Source: Athripsodes cinereus
Lineage: Eukaryota > Arthropoda > Insecta > Trichoptera > Leptoceridae
Reading direction: 5' to 3'
NCBI GenBank assembly: GCA_947579605.1
Contig: OX388311.1
Coordinates: 28,584,951-28,648,950 of the forward strand
DNA: 64,000 nucleotides
Part shown: in pieces, positions 11,762 to 22,949 of the stretch
How the letters are laid out: every line of letters begins with the position of its first letter
How positions within the stretch are numbered: position 1 is the first letter of the stretch
Made by a program: the position numbers and the translations under genes
Notes under the pieces: generated by a model
Told to the model about the DNA's origin: nothing
Databases searched by the model: none
The model's input: the letters and a program-made list of their open reading frames with translations, nothing else

Positions 11762-12025
11762 TATGTGATTAAAGACTGAAAGATAGAATGCGTAATAGTG
11801 CCATACGTGAAGGATGTGGAATTAAAGCTAAGATAAGAACACCAATGAAATTGTATAAACTATGGTGGCTTGGGCACATGGAAAAAATGGGCGCATGGAG
11901 GAATGTTTCATGGAGACGTAACAATCCGAGGATCAAATAAACCATAGCCTACTGAACAGATAGGTGAACAAGAGAGCATGCAAAGTGTATACAACTTTCC
12001 GCTTACCCTGGAAGAGTGATGGCGT
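11762..12025 (+). mobile_element. RTE-a LINE 3' fragment, degraded
   Basis: RNSAIREGCGIKAKI-like, LWWLGHMEKM-like and RACKVYT-like pieces read in order along with CCTGGAAGAGTGATGGCGTA. This is the RTE-a C-terminus and tail region with frame breaks. Confidence 0.7.
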
Positions 12026-12853
12026 AATGAAGATGATATGTGATTAGTTAGATTTTGCACAATGTTACATTGTGTAAAAATAACTAGTTTTACAATCGAG
12101 AAAAAAATCAAAATATTCTAAGCATTCGACATATACATATTGTATTTCTATAGATTTACCCAGATTCAGCAAGGAATTATTTATTTCCAAGCATTGGACA
12201 CATTGTATTTCTATAGGTTTACCCAGAATGAGCAAGGAATAAATTATTTTTTTATCAAAGTAGGTAAAACAGTATTTCAGTACGAGAATAGTACACAAAA
12301 ATGGCTTGCAGCTGAATAAAATTAAACCTGAATATGTTGATAGCAAAAAATAAAATATCACAAATTGAAAAAAAGTTGAAAAATTCCCAAAATTCATACC
12401 TACTCTACAGTATTTTTAAGGCTTAACAATTGTTAATTAATAAGTTGTATATAGTATTTTTAGTGTTTTGTTTTTTTTTTTAATTTTACTTAGAATCCCT
12501 CAGGGGTTTGGGCTTTAAATATAGATCAGAATATAATTTTCTGGGTGTATCTGGGTTTATAGTTAGTACTTGTACAGACGAAAGGCGAGTCGGTATAAAT
12601 GGGCTAGAGATATTTGATTCTCTACTAAAGTAAGGCATTATTGGTTTCTATAATATAATGGAACAGAAACTTCCACCGATTTTGGAGAATATGAAAACTA
12701 TTAATTGAAACCGCAACGAAACCTTATTACGCAATACTTGGATTCATTGTTACGATTAATAATAATTGAATAACACATAGGTAAGTTTCACAGGCTAAGT
12801 TCAATGTTGTCGACCAACACTATTTGGTGAAAGCTCGTGTTAAATTAATAAAA
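12026..12853. other. AT-rich intergenic sequence
   Basis: 12055-12080 holds the palindrome GCACAATGTTACATTGTGTA; a very similar palindrome lies at 31017-31040. 12115-12180 and 12180-12240 are two imperfect direct copies (GATTTACCCAGATTCAGCAA / GGTTTACCCAGAATGAGCAA). No gene seen. Confidence 0.5.
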
Positions 12854-12933
12854 ATAAGTGATTCGTCGAAAACAAATTAATTAAATTTGATGAAAATAAA
12901 ATTAATTAAATTTGTTTTCGTCTAATTACTTAT
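12854..12933. repeat. Imperfect hairpin, ~33-bp arms
   Basis: ATAAGTGATTCGTCGAAAAC and its near reverse complement GTTTTCGTCTAATTACTTAT flank AT-rich sequence. Probably the core of a small MITE. Confidence 0.55.
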
Positions 12934-13254
12934 TACTAACGCTCATCACTTATAATATTTATTTATTTATCCACGGCGTATCAACATAAATAAAAACAAA
13001 TCAATATTCGCATTCACAGTACTTTCTCAAATATTAAGAGAATTATTATTTTTAGATTGAGATGTCAATTTATAAAATATAATTCAAAAACATTTTTTTC
13101 AAATATTTTTACTTCAATATTGTATAAACTCACATTAACAATGCTCTTTTGCCTCATATTATCAGTAAAAGTATGTCTAAATTGGCTTATCTGGAACACC
13201 TATCACCTAATACAATACCTAATACCTATCACTAATTCATGTGGAAAACGGCAA
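12934..13254. other. AT-rich intergenic sequence
   Basis: An open frame of 68 codons at 13057-13263 has no recognisable domain. Confidence 0.35.
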
Positions 13255-13500
13255 CCTCTTTAAAAAATATTGTTCATCTCTAGTATGGATTTTTTGAAGT
13301 TTTTCCATTATCGCACAATGGCAAATGCTGGAGGTTTTGTTTAAATCCGGCCACAACAGTTTTTAATATTAATTTCTCCATTGCACTTCACCACTGACTT
13401 ACATCATTATTCCAACTACTATTTTTTTTTCAGTAACAACTTGTATTGAATGAAATTACAAATTAATAAAGTCACCAGTGGAATTACTGTATATTTTGTT
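13255..13500. repeat. Dispersed repeat shared with 29985-30200
   Basis: TTCATCTCTAGTATGGATTT, GGCAAATGCTGGAGGT and AAATCCGGCCACAACA all recur in the same order at 29985-30110. Class unknown; the moderately high divergence suggests an old family. Confidence 0.6.
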
Positions 13501-14465
13501 TCATTTTAATTTATTTTTTCAGTTTTACACAGCAAAGTCCTTTACATGTTAAACAAAAATATAAAAATAACAATTTGACAGACGAATATTGTGCAATACA
13601 GTTTGTAGCTGCAGGCACATAAATAGATGAAAACAAATTATATCATTGTTTTGAATAAAACTTATTAATATGCACGTACAAAATAAGTAATCATAATATA
13701 CCGCCCAAATACGCCTTTCATAACATGACATGACGGATTCCAAAACCTAACAACCCAATCGACACCAGAGAAATGTGATAACGAAACAATATGGAAAGGG
13801 AGTAAGTGATAATAGAGTGAAGACCTCTGACTGCGAGGATTTTTTTATATGTGGGAAAAACTAGATTCAAAAATATCGTTATCTTTTTACATCATATATT
13901 TTTTCAATAGCAGTGTGTAAGTGACATAAACTTAAATTAAGTCGTATTTTAGTCTCTCTGTCTACACTTTACGACCAGACTTGTAAAGATAAGAAAACCA
14001 TGGTCCGATTTTACTCATGAACGTTCATTTTAAGCAAACACAATTTCTCCGTTTAATAAATAAAGATTTTATATTATATCCGCCAAAAAAAAGCTACCAC
14101 TTCTTGATAAGCCTAAAGGTACAAAAAATTCCAGTAAATTGAGAAAATATCTACAAAAAACTGAAGGATCGTATTGAAAAATATCACTGTAAATAAACTC
14201 TTTTCTTAGAAGGAGTCCACATAATAGACATTGTATTTTTGTATAATGTAATGTAATCTTTACAGAAAATATAAGTTTCTATTTTCAAGCCCTTTTTTGA
14301 TAATATTTCTATTCTTTTTTCATAACATTCTTACACTCAAATAGTTGAGTTTTTATAGACTAAAAATTCAAAAGATAAATTGGCAATGTAACCAAACAAA
14401 TTTTGTGACCAAACACATTGGTGTTGCAAAGCTTAAAAGACATTGATTTTTTAAGTCCTTTCATA
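13501..14465. other. AT-rich intergenic sequence
   Basis: No gene, repeat or RNA recognised. Confidence 0.4.
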
Positions 14466-15072
14466 GCTTAGATCAAGGGTGGCCAACCCGCGGCCCGCGG
14501 GCCGCATGCGGCCGTTGGATGTCTACGTGCGGCCCGCGAAGCATATCAAGGGTATGCAATCAAAACCGCACTAAATCAGACTAGTGCTACAAAAATTATT
14601 AAGAACTATTCAAGTAATTAACATTTTTCCTATGTTTGTATTTGTTTGCAAAGCCTAAAAGTCATTTACCAATATCATCTTAATTAAAGTTGAAATAATA
14701 CACGGCGAATTCGTTTTTATCTCAACTTTTTTTTTTCATTAAACTGCCATGATCTCATCTCAAAACTAAAATGACTTAGTGCATTTTGTTGTATACCCTC
14801 GATATGCATCTTTTTTTAAAAAATAATCGGTACAAGTACCCGTTACTTTTTTGAAAGAGGTAATTTGAGAAAATATTCTTAAAGAAAACCAAGGAGTTTT
14901 GAAACATTCCAAATATCTATACAATTCTGAAAATTCGGCGACGGGGGGGGGTAGAAATTTTAAGGTGAAGTAAAATTTTCAAATGTTTCTTATATGGAGT
15001 GCGGCCCGGTAGGAAATCTCATTCTGAAATCTGGCCCGGCTGCTGAAAAGGTTGGCCACCCATGGCTTAGAT
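14466..15072. mobile_element. hAT-type element, GC-rich termini, 8-bp duplication
   Basis: The body is 14474-15064, starting CAAGGGTGGCCAACC and ending GGTTGGCCACCCATG, with exact GCTTAGAT duplications at 14466-14473 and 15065-15072. The GGCCCGCGGGCC-rich ends are typical of hAT non-autonomous families with CAGGGGTGGCCAACC-like termini. 14815-14965 carries the shared module in reverse orientation, including a G-homopolymer. A truncated relative is at 47385-47600. No transposase. Confidence 0.92.
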
Positions 15073-15149
15073 CTTATTGTAAGTAGGAAAGAGAACATTA
15101 GCATCTTAATGTTAAGGAGTGAAACAGCGTAAATTATTATTATTATTAA
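15073..15149. other. Short spacer
   Basis: Contains a (TTA)n run at 15135-15148. Nothing else. Confidence 0.4.
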
Positions 15150-15953
15150 TGCTGAAAAAAGTTTTCTGATAAAATTCGCGCTGGATCACTTTGTTTATAT
15201 TTTTGGCATTAACTATATAATAATTTCTAGACATATTGATATTATTTTGGATTACTATGTATCAATTATATAAACAAACTGTAGCCTAAGTATGTAAGAC
15301 ACAAAACGTACTTATAGTCTTCGTTTTGTACCAAAACGGAGCCAACTGTCAGTTTTTAATTACATCGGTAGTATGTAAGCCTACGTCACCGTAATTTAGT
15401 GAAAACCTATGCGTTTTTGATTACGCGCCGTGATTTCTCGCGTCTACTTGAATTTTGCCGGCGTTTTGTTTTGTTATTTTTGACAGATAGACGTATGGAC
15501 ATCTAGTAGCCAACAAGAAGAAATATTTAAGTGTTAAAATTGACAATATATTGTAAGTATTTAATTGATTTATTGATTTTATTTTATTTATACATTGTAA
15601 GTGCAGTGTCTTATTTACAAATATTTCTACAAAACAATAATGATACAAACATATTGTAAATAATGCACCAATAAACAATTTGTTGACATATAAATGCATG
15701 TATATTATATTAACAGCAAATGTGTGTGGCAGTATAATAATATAGTGTTAAATAATAAATTATTTAATAAATTGTTAAGTTTTTGTAAAAAAAACCATTG
15801 CAAAATAATAGGTCTCAGTCTTAATATATTATTTGCATTAGGCATTTGATGTGGCAAGTGTTGTTTGCTGCTTTAGAATAGTTTCTTGATTCTGTAAAAA
15901 GGTTATTTTCGCAAATATTTGCATACTTCATCTAAAATTTTGTTTTACAGAAT

Positions 15954-16475
15954 ATGGCATCAGTTTATTTGTCAATGAGATTCTGGCGTCGTCGGCAATT
16001 GGCTGAAGATAGGATTCGCAGACGCAATCTTCGTGATATTTCAAATCCTCTGAATATTCCTCCGTCCCTATTTAAAGAGCAGTACCGTCTAACACAAGAC
16101 TTATTTATATATTTGTGTGACAAAGTTAGGCCTCACACCCCAACAGCTAGGAGGTCTACTAAGACACCATTGGAGTTAAAGGTATCATACTCGCACTTAC
16201 ATCATACATGTATCCATTCTCATCCACGAGAGAAGAAATAGGTACATTTTTCTTAATTCTTCATCTGTAAATATATTTCAGGTTCTAACTACTTTGTCAT
16301 TTCTGGCATCTGGATCATACCAGAAATCAATTGGAATGCCTGCTTCTCTCAAAAAACTGTCTCAATACACATTAACGAAATTGTGTCTGCAATAAATGTG
16401 ATAATGCCAGAATTTATAAAGTTCCCATCGACTCGGATAGAGAGGGATAAAGTGAAACAAGGGTGTGTACTTATA
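15954..16475 (+). pseudogene. HARBI1-like Harbinger transposase, N-terminal half
   Basis: Harbinger transposases are DDE nucleases that cut at the element ends. Exon 1 runs from the ATG at 15954 to about 16181: FWRRRQLAEDRIRRRNLRD, then PPSLFKEQYRLTQDLFIYL and RRSTKTPLELK. A phase-0 intron fits at 16182-16281 (AAG|GTATCA ... TTTCAG|GTTCTA). Exon 2 continues in register with VLTTLSFLASGSYQKSIG, the conserved block before the nuclease. A small deletion and frameshift follow near 16355; after it INEIVSAINVIMPEF and KFPSTRIERDKVKQG read in another frame. TTTTACAG just before the ATG may be an upstream splice acceptor. The catalytic DDE region is not visible; it is either deleted or inside the gap. 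The mutation makes a functional product unlikely. Confidence 0.78.
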
Positions 16476-16643
16476 AATATTTTTATTGAATTATTTATTG
16501 GATACTGATATTACATACCTATTATCTCAAAAATCAAACGCTTTTAACTTACCCATTTCTTTTACTTCACAAAACCGCCAGCGAAACAATATGACATTCG
16601 ACAACACAAATAACGCCATACACTTGTTGACAAACATAAGACG

Positions 16644-16843
16644 NNNNNNNNNNNNNNNNNNNNNNNNNNNNNNNNNNNNNNNNNNNNNNNNNNNNNNNNN
16701 NNNNNNNNNNNNNNNNNNNNNNNNNNNNNNNNNNNNNNNNNNNNNNNNNNNNNNNNNNNNNNNNNNNNNNNNNNNNNNNNNNNNNNNNNNNNNNNNNNNN
16801 NNNNNNNNNNNNNNNNNNNNNNNNNNNNNNNNNNNNNNNNNNN
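16644..16843. other. Assembly gap, exactly 200 N
   Basis: A round-number placeholder of unknown true length. It falls where the rest of the Harbinger transposase would be expected. Confidence 0.98.
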
Positions 16844-16879
16844 AACAAACTGATCTAACGCGAATTTCATCAGAAAACA

Positions 16880-17060
16880 ATAATCGCTCGTAAATGGTGG
16901 ACGCTCCATCGAAACCGTAGTAGCAAAAAAGCTCATAAAATAATATAATAATGGGAGGAGCTATGGTAGTTATGTATTTTAATTAAATTTTCTAAATACT
17001 TACCAAAATAAAGAGCTCAAGACAATAATATATAATAGACATTAATATGGCTAGGACGAG
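16880..17060 (+). repeat. Diverged copy of the 11.6 kb palindrome arm
   Basis: CGCTCGTAAATGGTGGACGC, TCCATCGAAACCGTAGTAGC and AAAAGCTCA match 11613-11668 with substitutions. Only one arm is seen. Confidence 0.65.
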
Positions 17061-17642
17061 TATGTGATTATAAGACTGAAATTAGGAAACATTTTATAGG
17101 CTCTACAGTGTCTCTAAGAGTGGATAAATCATTGAGATATTTAGAACGGAGGATGTTGGACAGGGATGGGCAACAGTCGATCGCAAGCGGTTTTAGAGTC
17201 GATTACGCGCATACTTATAAGGAGGTTTGTTCCTAAAAGTTTACAAAGCCCTGTCCGACCAAACCAATAATAGTGGCATTATACTTCAAAAAGAATAATT
17301 ACTAAGAAAATAATTTAAAATTATATTTACCAATCAAAAATTTTAAACCACATACACCTCAACGCCAGAACAACGCATACCAAATTTGGATCTCTTCTTA
17401 CTCGAGAAAAATACGCCAAGCAATGAACTGTTTTGGTTGGGTCAACATATTATTTGCGCGAATGTGTTTTTATTAGATGTAAATCATAAGTAAAAATTAG
17501 AGTTGGTCGTTATAACGAGGAACGCGTGATATATTAAATTATTTTAACGGAGCGTGGTAGCAGAATATCGATATATCACGTCACACTATTATCGAGTGAT
17601 TTCTGACTACGACCCGCTACTTCGTTCCGAACGACGTGAATT

Positions 17643-17815
17643 ATCACAGATATCAAATTTTCTATGAAAAACATTTAGGTATTACTAATACTGTTACTTA
17701 TCACACCGTTATACATTTTACTATGGACGATCATTTAGGTATTCCCGATGACGTTACAAATCACGCGGCGATACAATTTAGTATGGAAAATAATATTTAG
17801 GTATTATTTGAAAAG
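17643..17815 (+). repeat. Three diverged ~58-60-bp tandem repeats
   Basis: ATCAC starts units at 17643, 17700 and 17760. Each has AATTTTCTATG/ATTTTACTATG/AATTTAGTATG followed by ATTTAGGTATT. Internal to the hAT element. Confidence 0.7.
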
Positions 17816-18128
17816 GAACGCGTTCTTTTTTTCGCCTCAAAACGGTACTACTACGGACATCTGTTGATTGACACAAAAGTATTATGAGTTGGAGATACGG
17901 GTACATAATAATTCATAACCCTTTTATCACCTGAGTGGTCAAAGGACTATCTCCACATGTAAAAATACCGTCATCGGCTTGCTGACGAACATCTGTTTTC
18001 GTGCTTACGTTTGGCACTAAGTAAATTCCTGCCTTCTTACGAGAAATTATCTAAAAATACGCAGCGTTATTCATCGAGCTTTACTCGTACATAAATAATA
18101 TGTACACAGCTTAAAAACTACAATAAAT

Positions 18129-18190
18129 CTATCTACCTTTACCCTCAAGCCGTGTCCCAGGCGAGGTAGGCAGAGAGGAAGGACTACAAT
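18129..18190 (-). mobile_element. RTE-a LINE, extreme 3' end
   Basis: TACCCTCAAGCCGTGTCCCA and GGTAGGCAGAGAGGA match the reversed end of RTE-a (compare 43775-43815). Only about 60 bp remain. Confidence 0.7.
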
Positions 18191-18524
18191 AATTGCCCTT
18201 ACATATTTTTTTTCTGCTTGCGGGTCGATCGTCGCAGTCGTCCAATTTTATTTTTGTAGACCACCTATATTGTAAGTCTGCCCACCCCTGATATAGGATG
18301 ATGAGGATAGGATGGTATTGAACGGGATAGCAGCACAGCAAGCAGGAACAGCCTTAAACCATCAGCAGTCGTGTAGAAGTGGAAAACAAACAAACGGATA
18401 GAGAATACTTTCAGTATAAAACGCAACCACAAATAAACAATACAGTGTGATCGAAAAATGTATTAGAAGTTATGAGAAATGAGTAGTTATCAGAAAGTCT
18501 CTATGTATGTTCAAAAGGCAGATA

Positions 18525-18735
18525 CTACTACTACTACCTATACCATCGCTGTATTTCCCACAAGTAGGGTAGCCAGCAGACCAGCCACATGTTACAAACA
18601 TGCAAACTGTCCTCTTGGTGCCAATTAAAAAAAAAATAAGACATTCAGAATGGGTGACATACCTCATCGCTGAATTTTTATGTATTTTTTTCAAATACCT
18701 GTCTTTCACAGGACTGAATTTGTAATAAAGAGTGG
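18525..18735 (-). mobile_element. S-repeat copy, nearly full length
   Basis: It starts with the (TAC)n tail and ATACCATCGCTGTATTTCCC, then GGGTAGCCAGCAGACCAGCC, ACAAACATGCAAACTGTCCT, CAGAATGGGTGACATACCTC, ATCGCTGAATTT and AATACCTGTCTTTCACAGGA. This order defines the family. Confidence 0.8.
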
Positions 18736-18778
18736 ACATCGTATTCTGAGGCTGAGAATACATTTGTATCCTGTCATT

Positions 18779-18910
18779 TATTCATTTATTTGTTTATTAA
18801 TTAGAGACACAAACAGAAAGTCAAAATACACAAAAAAACTTATACATTGACTTGGCCAGGCCAACCCTCCAATTAAGTGTGTTTACAGCATACCTACACA
18901 CATTAATATA
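18779..18910 (-). mobile_element. LINE 3' tail, reversed
   Basis: TTCATTTATTTGTTTATTAA followed by GGCCAGGCCAACCCTCCAAT looks like a reversed (AAATA)n-tailed LINE end. Family not identified. Confidence 0.45.
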
Positions 18911-20048
18911 AAAAAAAATAGGGAAGAAAAAATTATAAAAAATGCTGAATTTCTGTATTTAGTCATATTGCAGAATTTTTAAATAATATGCTGAAACTTT
19001 ACAAATTACAGTTTTTAACTATATTTTTTTTTATTTAATTTTGTTTTTTTTTAAACATCATGTATTCATTGCTGAAATAAATCTATAGCCTCTCCCACCC
19101 CATTCTAGTTTCACTTCACTCTGTTCAGTTCTGGTACTTACCCCCACTCACTATCTTACTCCTACGCCTCGTCGAAGGCGGATTTAAAATTCAAATTTGG
19201 AAAATGGATGCTTATCATCGCCGACGATGCTACCGCCACTAGTGGGAATTTATGAAAATAAAATTAGGAGGGTAAACCAAACCGCAAATAAATACTACAA
19301 TCTGTTCGTAAAATGAATGTTTAAAATGTATCCTCTATGGTCACCTTAATTATACAAAAGAGAAAAAAAATAATATACAATACGCAATCTAACCATCACG
19401 GATAAAAAACATTATACGTCATTTTTACGCCAGTTTTATCAACATAACCAGGATTTCTCGTGACACGATTTATGTAAATACAATCTTAATCTTGTCTTGA
19501 TCTTAAATTCAACAATGCCCTAAGTGACTTTAGTCAAATAAACGTGCGTGCCAATCCCGAGTTAGCTGATAATAATTAGTGCCATGATGGCAAGAATAAA
19601 TTAATACCTATATAATGACAGTATTTGTGAAATTTCATTTGAATAGAACTACGTAGAATGAATTTAAAAAAACACTGTATTATTGATATAATGGAGTTTT
19701 ACAAAATTAACGTCGACTCAATCAACACTGTATTACTTTCACTGCGAACATATTGAAAGTAATACAGTTCATAGTAAAAGTAATACAGTGTTTTAATTTT
19801 AATCTTTATTAATTCTATTGAATATTATTTCCTGATTTTAACCGGGTATAAATTTAGTAGTAATAATAATGATAACGTTATTATCCGCATTGTTTGTGAT
19901 TGATTTAGAGTTATCCGAGTTCTGAGAGATTTATATTTAAATCAATACCTAACATATTCCAAGTAATATAATTATTTGTAACCACCTATCTACATGACTA
20001 TAGTCTATAGTCTACTCCCAACGCGAATCAAATCATATTTTACATAAT
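18911..20048. other. Intergenic with an old LINE piece and a hairpin
   Basis: 19430-19580 (CGTGACACGATTTATGTAAA...CTTAATCTTGTCTTGATCTT...GCCAATCCCGAGTTAGCTGA) matches 31595-31730 and is a LINE 3'-region fragment. 19730-19800 has AACACTGTATTACTTTCA with inverted partners. No gene recognised. Confidence 0.5.
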
Positions 20049-20280
20049 ATATACATACCATCACGCCGCTTCCCTCGCTGGGTAGGCAGAAAGGATCGAA
20101 CGCTACTTCCTTCTATCCTTGCAAACATCTTTCGCTTCCGTCACTGTCATACAATTCCTCATGCATGCTCTCCTGTTCAATGTGCTCAACACATGACCGT
20201 CCTGTAAGATTTGATTTAAATGATCCTACCATTTAATCCTCGGACGTCCACGTCTCCGAGCACCATTCCTCGCAGCCAAA
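20049..20280 (-). mobile_element. RTE-a LINE 3' end, 5'-truncated
   Basis: ATACATACCATCACGCCGCT to GGACGTCCACGTCTCCGAGC is almost identical to 7510-7735, so it belongs to the same subfamily as that insertion. It encodes the reversed C-terminus (…RSILSAYPAREAA with a few changes). Confidence 0.85.
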
Positions 20281-20334
20281 TGTTTTACTTTATGTTTATA
20301 TAATATCATTTTATCTATTGAGAACCCGGCGAAG

Positions 20335-20560
20335 AATAAGCATTCAGTAATTTTTTGAATGTCTTGTGAAAGGCATTTCCTGATTCGTTAAACTTCACTT
20401 TACAAGACATTTTATATTTTCAATTCAGCGATTACGCATGCCTCTCATCCTTAATGTCTCAACTTTTATTGGCACGGAGCGGACTACTTGCATGTTTATT
20501 ATGTGTAGTTGATCCGCTGGCTACCCCATTTGTGAAAATTTCTGTAACAGTATGAATGAA
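20335..20560 (+). mobile_element. S-repeat copy
   Basis: TGTCTTGTGAAAGGCATTTC, AATTCAGCGATTACGCATGC, TATTGGCACGGAGCGGACTA, TTGCATGTTTATTATG and GCTGGCTACCCCATTTGTG appear in family order. Confidence 0.7.
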
Positions 20561-20649
20561 TGAATTTATTAATATCATTTTATTCTGCTCCTATTTTTTT
20601 TTATTGGTGGAATTCCCGAAATATTTAGGTTTCCTTGTCTTTTCCGTGT

Positions 20650-20800
20650 GCCCTTTAAAACCCAGGTGTTCATAAAACATCGTGAATAAGACCTTTATTA
20701 TCTTCAGTTCAGAAGCGATTAGGAATACCACCATTCCTGAATCTCTTATTTTTTATGGCACGAACAGAACGACCTGCATGAGTACATATATTGTGGGCGC
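20650..20800 (+). mobile_element. S-repeat fragment
   Basis: CCAGGTGTTCATAAAACATC, TATCTTCAGTTCAGAAGCGA, TTTTTTATGGCACGAACAGA and ACCTGCATGAGTAC correspond to the 5' two-thirds of the family. Confidence 0.6.
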
Positions 20801-21399
20801 CTGCCCAGTTGAGCCCTGCCCTGAGAGCCTTCTCAATTCACCTTTAGGGTTGTACGCAATACAGAAGAAGATGGTCCATGGTTTTAAAAAGTTAGCTAAA
20901 ACTACTTCAACCTTAAGTTTTTTTATGTTTAAGTTTCTAAGAACGGCACTGAAGAAAGTCCGAAAGGCCTCTGCCAAAAATAAAAGTTATAGTGTTTTTA
21001 TCTAAATCATTGAAATATAAATAATTCATTAGAGATGTGACGTATTTGAAATAAAAGTATTTAAAATACAAATACAAAATACGTATTTGTATTTTGTATT
21101 TCAAATACCTTTTTGTAAAAAGTATTTTGTATTTTATTTGAAATACTTTTTTTGAGTATTTTGTATTTTACACAAAATACTTTTACAAAATACCTTTTGA
21201 TTGTTTGAAACAAAATTCTGCCATTAATTGATATGCGCGTACGCAAGCTTTTTTTGCCAATTTGTTGAATTACAAATACAACGTTTCCATTAGAGTACTC
21301 CATGTTTGAGATATACACACATAGTAATGATGATTGAACAAATTATACATGACGCCGTTTAATGTTTCATGGCCATTTCAAGGGCGCTGTGATTTCTCC

Positions 21400-21560
21400 T
21401 GAATGGTTGCATTTTCAATTTTGTCTGAAGGCAATCTATTCCAGGCAGATGACGCTGCGACTCTGTTTCTTCTTTCTGCAAATTTAGAGGTATTTGCCCT
21501 TTTGAGTTCAACGAGTTTAAGAAGCTGATCACAGCCTTCGCCACACATTTTCGTCAGCGG
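21400..21560 (-). mobile_element. LINE C-terminal remnant
   Basis: On the minus strand ELKRANTSKFAERRNRVAAS, SAWNRLPSDKIENAT reads in frame. The R..VAAS..WN.LP pattern is typical of the C-terminus of CR1/Jockey-like LINE polyproteins. Short and degraded. Confidence 0.5.
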
Positions 21561-21625
21561 AACAGCTCAGTGGTTGGCGTGCTGCCTTGTGGAAAGTGAG
21601 ACACAGTTTAAACACCACTATCTCT
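21553..21625 (+). ncRNA. Possible tRNA-derived SINE remnant
   Basis: AACAGCTCAGTGGTTGGCGT matches a pol III A box (TRGCNNAGTGG-like) at tRNA-like spacing before GAGACACAGTTTAAACACC, a poor B box. Speculative. Confidence 0.3.
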
Positions 21626-21794
21626 AGGACTCTCAGTTAGTGTATACTTCTTAGTAGTAAAGTTATGTGGCAGCTCTTATTCTCTCTGTAAATGATCCGG
21701 AGGCAACATTAAAAACCATCTGAAGGCGATAAGGAAGAGTCTGGAGCAGTCCTGTATATACCTAATATGATGTTACAGTAGTCCATACGATTTC

Positions 21795-22205
21795 AGATTT
21801 GGATTATCCATTCTGATTTATTTTGTAGCCCAAGTCAGGAATTCTCTTACCTGCTTGATGATACTCAATCCATTTATGACAATTTTCGGCTTATCTCTTC
21901 TAACAACGGTACATTTTGTCATGACTTAATTAATTCTTTATTTTGACAGTTCTTCCTAAGGCTCATCCTCATTGTCTGCAAGCAATGATATATCGAATCA
22001 TGTCAACCCTTTCTCCATTTATGTATACTCTGGTCCAGTTTTTCATTCATCAATGGCATTCATCAATTGTCTGCAAGCAATGCTATATCAAATCATGTCA
22101 ACCCTTTCTCCATTTATGTATACTTTTGTCCAGTTTTTAATTTCTTTTTCATTCATCAATGGTTTAAATATTAAATACTTTTGTCTTACACCTTGTTCGA
22201 CTATT
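21795..22205 (-). mobile_element. RTE-c LINE remnant with internal ~93-bp duplication
   Basis: The sequence follows 54700-55060 of the intact RTE-c copy: CACTCCATTTAATG-like, CATTTTGTC, TCATGTCAACCCTTTCTCCA, TGTATACTCTGGTCCAGTTT, then CTTACACCTTGTTCGACT. The block around GTCTGCAAGCAATG occurs twice (about 21976 and 22069). Confidence 0.75.
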
Positions 22206-22391
22206 TGTAAAAGTATTTTAAAAAGGTATTTTAAAAAAGTATTTTGAAAATACGTATTTTGTATTTTGTATTTAAATACCATTTTGAAAAAGTATTTAGT
22301 ATTTTGTATTTCAAATACAAAAATTCAAAAGTATTTGTATTTTGTATTTAAATACTTTTTTGGAAGTATTTTGCACATCTCTGTAATTCAA

Positions 22392-22949
22392 GTGAGTTTG
22401 TGAAAAAATGGCAGTATTAATGCAAACATAAAATAGTACATATTTACAATTTGAAAAACAGCTGTCCTTTTCTCTAAGTCTGTACTCACCCCTGAAGGGA
22501 GAGATTCAATTTAAAAAAGTTTACAAGGAGATTTTTGTATCTACATAAGTTGTTACCACACAGATCTGTAATTGAATTGGAATGATAAATTAGGCGGCAC
22601 TTCAAGTTTAATTAATTTGGTACAATTAAGTTTCTTTGGAATGAAAAAAATAGTACCGACCCATCCTAAGTATAAAATCCTATACCAATTTTTATTCACA
22701 TTTTTTTTAAAGAAATCTCTCTCAATCCGATATCTTTACCACCACTGCATATTATTCAAATGGGTTAGCCAGTGGGTGAATTACACGTGATAAACTTAAA
22801 GGTCGACCTCTTTGCGTCATAAAAAAGAAGTCATTACACGGAGTTTCAAGAAAAATAGTACACAATACTCTATTTTAATATCAAGTTACTTTACGATTTA
22901 TTTTTTCGTAGATTTTCACATTTAATATCATTTAAAGTAGGGACAAAAC
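22392..22949. other. AT-rich intergenic sequence
   Basis: No gene or repeat recognised; a 72-codon open frame at 22572-22790 has no domain. Confidence 0.4.

Larger units (their letters stand above)
15150..16890 (+). mobile_element. PIF/Harbinger-type transposon (contains assembly gap)
   Basis: GTTTTCTGATAAAATTCGCG at 15153 and following is matched in reverse by CGCGAATTTCATCAGAAAAC at 16860-16879, giving inverted ends of roughly 30 bp around a Harbinger transposase exon. No clear 3-bp target duplication is visible, so the outer limits are approximate. 15185-15245 also occurs beside the palindrome at 11438-11701. The 200-N gap lies inside the element, so its true length is unknown. Confidence 0.65.
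17153..18298. mobile_element. hAT-type element, imperfect 8-bp duplication
   Basis: The body is 17161-18290. The left end is CAGGGATGGGCAAC and the right end, reversed, is CAGGGGTGGGCAGAC. Inner matching GATCG..CGCAAGC words also occur at both ends. The flanks ATGTTGGA and ATATAGGA agree at 6 of 8 bases. CAGGG-type termini and 8-bp duplication are hAT hallmarks. The interior has no transposase; it carries diverged tandem repeats (17643-17815) and a small RTE-a piece. Confidence 0.75.
21022..22391. mobile_element. hAT-type element rich in GTATTTTGTATTT, ~8-bp duplication
   Basis: The body is 21030-22383. The ends are TAGAGATGTG and its reverse CACATCTCTG, flanked by TAATTCAT and TAATTCAA (7 of 8 identical). 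Both subterminal regions are built of GTATTTTGTATTT/AAATACAAAATAC words, as in insect hAT non-autonomous families. The interior (21360-22205) is foreign: LINE and SINE-like remnants, so it is either a composite or a host for nested insertions. Confidence 0.82.

Noticed and set aside
16486..16936. Long open frames across the first N gap
   Set aside because: They are open only because N codons cannot be stops.
20682..21005. A 107-codon open frame as a gene
   Set aside because: Its first half overlaps an S-repeat fragment and the peptide has no recognisable domain.
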